From IMG/VR virus record IMGVR_UViG_3300000116_000072, positions 12,423 through 36,311 of that record: a DNA stretch of 23,889 bases, one strand, 5' to 3'. Positions 20,543 to 23,889 of the stretch are shown one piece after another (the first letter of the stretch is position 1; the number at the start of each line of letters is the position of its first letter). Both the position numbers and the translations under genes were made by a program. This DNA comes from a virus. Below the pieces are notes generated by a model. It was not told the origin of the DNA and searched no databases. It saw only the letters and a program-made list of their open reading frames with translations.

Positions 20543-21583
20543 ATGAACTTAAAAGAAAAACTGATCAAGAACTCGACCATCAAAGCCACATCAACACTCA
20601 CTGACAGCAAGGTATACGGCAAAAAGGACATGATTAGAACATCAGTCCCAATGCTTAATGTTGCGCTGGGTGGATCTATTGACGGCGGTATCACACCAGG
20701 ACTAACCATGTTGGCTGGTCCATCTAAGCACTTCAAATCTGGATTCTCATTACTACTGGCTAAGTCGTATCTCAACAAGTATCCAGACGGTGCTATTCTG
20801 TTCTATGATTCTGAGTTTGGTACCCCGCAAGAATATTTCGATCAGTTCGGTATCGATATGGATCAAGTTATTCATACACCAATTATGGATGTGGAGCAAC
20901 TAAAATTTGACATCATGAAGCAATTAGATGAACTGACACGTGACGATCATGTGATGATCATCATAGATTCGGTTGGTAACTTGGCATCCAAGAAAGAAGT
21001 TGACGACGCAATGGACGGTAAGTCGGTTGCTGATATGTCTCGTGCCAAGCAGATGAAATCTTTGTTCCGAATGGTCACGCCACATTTGTCCATGAAGGAC
21101 ATTCCAATGATTGCTGTGAACCACACGTACAAAGAAATTGGTCTGTATCCAAAGGACATTGTTGGTGGTGGTACTGGTGCAATGTACTCATCTGATACCG
21201 TATGGATTCTTGGTCGTCAACAAGAGAAAGACGGAAACGAAATCTCAGGTTATCATTTCATTATCAACGTGGAGAAATCTAGATATGTCAAAGAAAAATC
21301 CAAAATCCCAATCTCAATCAGTTGGGACGGTGGCATCAATAAGTGGTCTGGTTTGCTCGAATGTGCATTGGAACATGGATCTGTTATTAAGCCAAAAGTC
21401 GGGTGGTACTCAATCCCAGGTGGAGAGAAATCATTTAGAGAAAAGCAGATCATCAATAATTCCGAGTTTTGGAAAGACATCTTCAAAACAACAGACTTAG
21501 CTGAGTTCATTAAGAACAAATACAAAATCGGCACTTCAAGGAAAATGGACTATGCAGACGAAAGTGAAGATCTACAACATTGA
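20543..21583 (+). CDS. uvsX: UvsX-like strand-exchange recombinase (RecA family)
   Basis: 346 aa (T4 UvsX 391 aa). It coats single-stranded DNA and invades duplexes to start recombination-dependent replication. The P-loop is GPSKHFKS (59-66), the T4-type variant (GPSKSFKS) that lacks the usual GK[ST] form. Walker B is MIIIDSVGNL with Asp 142. The NHTYKE region follows the RecA L2-type position. The start at 20543 follows GGAG. The C-terminus is acidic, as in UvsX. The next gene starts 32 bases before its stop. Confidence 0.95.
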   Translation: MNLKEKLIKNSTIKATSTLTDSKVYGKKDMIRTSVPMLNVALGGSIDGGITPGLTMLAGPSKHFKSGFSLLLAKSYLNKYPDGAILFYDSEFGTPQEYFDQFGIDMDQVIHTPIMDVEQLKFDIMKQLDELTRDDHVMIIIDSVGNLASKKEVDDAMDGKSVADMSRAKQMKSLFRMVTPHLSMKDIPMIAVNHTYKEIGLYPKDIVGGGTGAMYSSDTVWILGRQQEKDGNEISGYHFIINVEKSRYVKEKSKIPISISWDGGINKWSGLLECALEHGSVIKPKVGWYSIPGGEKSFREKQIINNSEFWKDIFKTTDLAEFIKNKYKIGTSRKMDYADESEDLQH

Positions 21584-22310
21584 AAACTACCCACTGGATA
21601 TTAAACCAGGAGTAAAAAAAAGAGAATGGATGGATGAAACACCTAATGGATTTGCGTATAGGTGCCTTCCACTTTCAATGGCAAACATGACTGGTTGGGA
21701 TATCTACCCGCGAGAAGATTTCATAATTTCGTGGGATGGTCAATATAACCAATCTGGTCTTGTTATCCACCATCCAGATACACAACCAGAGTATGTCACT
21801 TCCACATTCGGGAGTGGCATATTCACTGTGCATACTGGTATGTTGTTTAAGACAGAGAAAGAATGGGATATGCTGGTGACTGGTTCTCCAAATCATCCTG
21901 TATCATTTGCGTCACCATTAACTGGTGTTGTTGAGACATGGTGGAACGATTTCACATTCACAATGAATTGGAAATTACACACTGCTGGTACGTACATATG
22001 GCCGAAGGGAAGGCCGTTGTGTCGCGTCTTGCCTATTCCGGCTGAGTATGATATAGTGACAGAAGTCATTGATCTTAAAGATGATGCAGAGAAACAAGCA
22101 GCCTACCAACAGTGGGCTGACGATCGCACGCGCATTGTCGAAGAGATTGATCAAGTCTATGGCACTGGTGTTGATGGTAAAACCGTGAAAGCTGGCCAGC
22201 CAAAGACGGAGTGGGAAAAGAACTACTACACAGGAAAGAGAAAAAATGGCGAAATGATATCTGGACACAAAATCAAACGCACATTTCCACAATTCACGAA
22301 GGACGTCTAA
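21552..22310 (+). CDS. DUF6065-like protein
   Basis: 252 aa. The start at 21552 follows AGGA with a nine-base gap and overlaps uvsX. The stretch YRCLPLSMANMTGWDI (36-51), then FIISWDGQ, the Gly-rich F-G-S-G-I-F, and WKLHTAGTYIWPKGRPLCRV match my memory of DUF6065, a family of unknown function in bacteria and phages. The C-terminal third is charged (WADDRTRIVEEI, then WEKNYYTGKRKNG). It occupies the slot where T4 has gene 40 between uvsX and 41. Role unknown. Confidence 0.65.
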   Translation: MQTKVKIYNIENYPLDIKPGVKKREWMDETPNGFAYRCLPLSMANMTGWDIYPREDFIISWDGQYNQSGLVIHHPDTQPEYVTSTFGSGIFTVHTGMLFKTEKEWDMLVTGSPNHPVSFASPLTGVVETWWNDFTFTMNWKLHTAGTYIWPKGRPLCRVLPIPAEYDIVTEVIDLKDDAEKQAAYQQWADDRTRIVEEIDQVYGTGVDGKTVKAGQPKTEWEKNYYTGKRKNGEMISGHKIKRTFPQFTKDV

Positions 22311-23668
22311 TGGAAGAAATTATCTTATCGAACCTAGCTTATAATGAGAAGTATGCTCGTAAGATTGTGCCTTATTTGAGTGACGAATTGTTCTCATATG
22401 ATGCACAGAAGAAAACTTATCAAATGATACGTGAATATCTTGAACGATACAATGCTCTACCGACTAAGGAAGTTCTGTATATCAATCTCGAAAACACGAA
22501 TGATATTTCAGAGCAAATGTTCAATGACACCAAAGAAATAATCGGCAATCTGAAAGTGGATGAAGACACCAAATTCGATTGGTTGATTGATGAGACTGAA
22601 AAATTTGTACAAGACAGGACAATAACAAATGCGATACGCCGATCTATCAGAATACTCGATGCCGACACAGATCTTACGAAATCAGCAATTCCTGGCCTAT
22701 TACAAGAAGCCTTGTCGGTTTCCTTCAATACGGAAATTGGTCACGATTTTGTTGCCGACGCGGAAACCCGCTATGAAATATACCATCAGAAGGACAAAAA
22801 ACTTAGGTTTAACTTGGACTATTTCAATCGAATCACTGGAGGTGGTTTGCCCACCAAAACTCTAAGCTGCATAATGGCGAGCACTGGTGTTGGGAAAAGT
22901 CTTGCTATGTGTTCGATGGCAGCAGCCAATCTCATGGACCAACAGAATGTGCTCTATATAACGCTAGAGATGGCCGAAGAGCGGATTGCAGAAAGAATCG
23001 ATGCTAACCTAATGGATACGCCGGTAGATGGTTTGATTGATCTTACAAAGACTGAATACGTTAAGAAAATGGCGGCTGTATCAGAATCTACTAAAGGAAG
23101 ATTTATCATCAAAGAGTATCCTACTGCAAGTGCATCAGCAGAGCATTTCCGCAATCTACTTGATGAGTTGAAGATCAAGAAAAACTTTGTGCCTGATGTT
23201 GTGTATGTTGACTACATCAATCTGTGTATGTCGTCTCGCATTAAGATTGGTGCAGGGGCAAATTCGTACGCATATATAAAGGCAATCGCAGAAGAACTAC
23301 GTGGACTGGCAGTCGAATATGAAATCCCGATCATCACAGCCACACAGGCTAATCGTGATGCGATTGGCAGTTCTGACGTCTCGCTCACAAACACATCTGA
23401 CTCGATTGGTCTACCGATGACAGTAGATTTCATGGTGGCAATAATAGCTACTGAGGAATTGGATGAAGAAAATAAGTTCATGGTCAAACAATTGAAAAAT
23501 AGATTCGGTGATCCAGGGAAGTATCGTCGGTTCTTCGTTGGTGTGGATAAGGCAAAAATGCGTTTGTACGACTGTGCAAACGAAATACAAGAAGAACCTC
23601 CGGTAATGGATAATGGTGATTTCAATACCAAAAATTATGAACCGACAAAATTCGGTGGGTTCGTATAA
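22310..23668 (+). CDS. 41: gp41-like replicative helicase (DnaB family)
   Basis: 452 aa (T4 gp41 475 aa). Hexameric 5'-3' helicase that moves with the primase on the lagging strand. The N-terminal domain (1-140) is helical. Walker A is ASTGVGKS (190-197), followed by LYITLEMAEERIAER, the DnaB H1a-like segment. Walker B is VVYVDYIN with Asp 301. The sensor region is ATQANRD. The C-terminus (KNRFGDPGKYRRFFVGVD) carries the basic DNA-loop and arginine-finger area. The start at 22310 overlaps the previous stop and follows AAGGA. Confidence 0.96.
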   Translation: MEEIILSNLAYNEKYARKIVPYLSDELFSYDAQKKTYQMIREYLERYNALPTKEVLYINLENTNDISEQMFNDTKEIIGNLKVDEDTKFDWLIDETEKFVQDRTITNAIRRSIRILDADTDLTKSAIPGLLQEALSVSFNTEIGHDFVADAETRYEIYHQKDKKLRFNLDYFNRITGGGLPTKTLSCIMASTGVGKSLAMCSMAAANLMDQQNVLYITLEMAEERIAERIDANLMDTPVDGLIDLTKTEYVKKMAAVSESTKGRFIIKEYPTASASAEHFRNLLDELKIKKNFVPDVVYVDYINLCMSSRIKIGAGANSYAYIKAIAEELRGLAVEYEIPIITATQANRDAIGSSDVSLTNTSDSIGLPMTVDFMVAIIATEELDEENKFMVKQLKNRFGDPGKYRRFFVGVDKAKMRLYDCANEIQEEPPVMDNGDFNTKNYEPTKFGGFV

Positions 23669-23684
23669 AAACAGGAACAGAGTT

Positions 23685-23864
23685 ATGAGTAATTTTTTAA
23701 GTACGTCAATTGTCATATTGTTAATAATGGCAATTTCTCTGGGAGGTGGTTTTGTTCTTCACGAACGCATTGTGAAGAACGAACTATCCTTCCAGAAGTA
23801 TCGACTATATATCGTGTGCGTAGATCAGAATGCAAAAGAGTCGTGTAAATTTATCTTACAATGA
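23685..23864 (+). CDS. Small membrane-anchored protein
   Basis: 59 aa. ATG 23685 follows AGGA (23673-23676). The N-terminal membrane segment TSIVILLIMAISLGGGFVL is followed by a short charged tail with two Cys (IVCVDQNAKESCKFIL), possibly a periplasmic disulfide if oriented outward. No family is recognised. Confidence 0.65.
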   Translation: MSNFLSTSIVILLIMAISLGGGFVLHERIVKNELSFQKYRLYIVCVDQNAKESCKFILQ

Positions 23865-23875
23865 GGATTAAAGAC

Positions 23876-23889
23876 ATGAATGACGAACT
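23876..23889 (+). CDS. Start of a gene cut by the window edge
   Basis: ATG 23876 follows GAGGA (23863-23867), overlapping the end of the previous gene, and reads M-N-D-E before the sequence stops. Nothing can be said about the product. In T4 the primase gene (61) lies near 41, but that is only context. Confidence 0.5.

Overview
The window is part of the replication, recombination and transcription-control region of a large T4-like (myovirus-type) double-stranded DNA phage. The order uvsW, 55 (late sigma), 47, 46, 45, 44, 62, regA, 43, uvsX, 41 follows the T4 order, almost everything is on the + strand, and genes are packed with ATGA-type overlaps. Protein divergence from T4 is large. The host cannot be read from the sequence. 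A Sec-type signal peptide, TTGACA promoters, and DUF6356- and DUF6065-like proteins fit a Gram-negative, probably proteobacterial, host.

Layout. 1-975: 3' part of the UvsW helicase, meeting a convergent HNH/AP2 homing-type endonuclease (972-1469, minus strand). 1674-2359: a small protein and a gap with two promoters ahead of the late sigma gene (gp55). 2937-6810: very small proteins wrapped around gp47/gp46 (the Mre11/Rad50-like nuclease), then peptide deformylase. 6850-8586: a promoter- and terminator-bounded Lys-rich protein, a DUF3310-like protein and a glycosyltransferase. 8583-11996: promoter, sliding clamp gp45, two tandem phosphoribosyltransferase-like genes, an Asp/Asn beta-hydroxylase-like oxygenase and clamp-loader ATPase gp44. 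11996-13861: a second HNH/AP2 gene inserted at the end of gene 44, a displaced duplicate of the gene 44 tail, two accessory genes, and gp62. 13892-17363: RegA, an amber-interrupted membrane peptide, a secreted protein, a run of tiny membrane peptides and other small genes, and a GNAT protein. 17364-23889: a strong promoter, DNA polymerase gp43, small genes, UvsX, a DUF6065-like protein, DnaB-type helicase gp41, and small genes up to the window edge.

How it works together. gp43, gp45 and gp44/62 form the replisome core, gp41 unwinds the fork, UvsX and gp46/47 with UvsW drive recombination-dependent replication, RegA tunes translation of the set, and gp55 turns on late transcription. The most unusual features are four. 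Gene 44 carries a synonymously recoded tail duplication around the homing gene. A promoter-like module occurs twice, and its second copy forms one arm of a hairpin that buries a GTG start. The two phosphoribosyltransferase paralogues have unequal active sites inside the clamp operon. A 19-base junction encodes a protein C-terminus, a ribosome site and the next start at once. No tRNA, rRNA or CRISPR array was seen.
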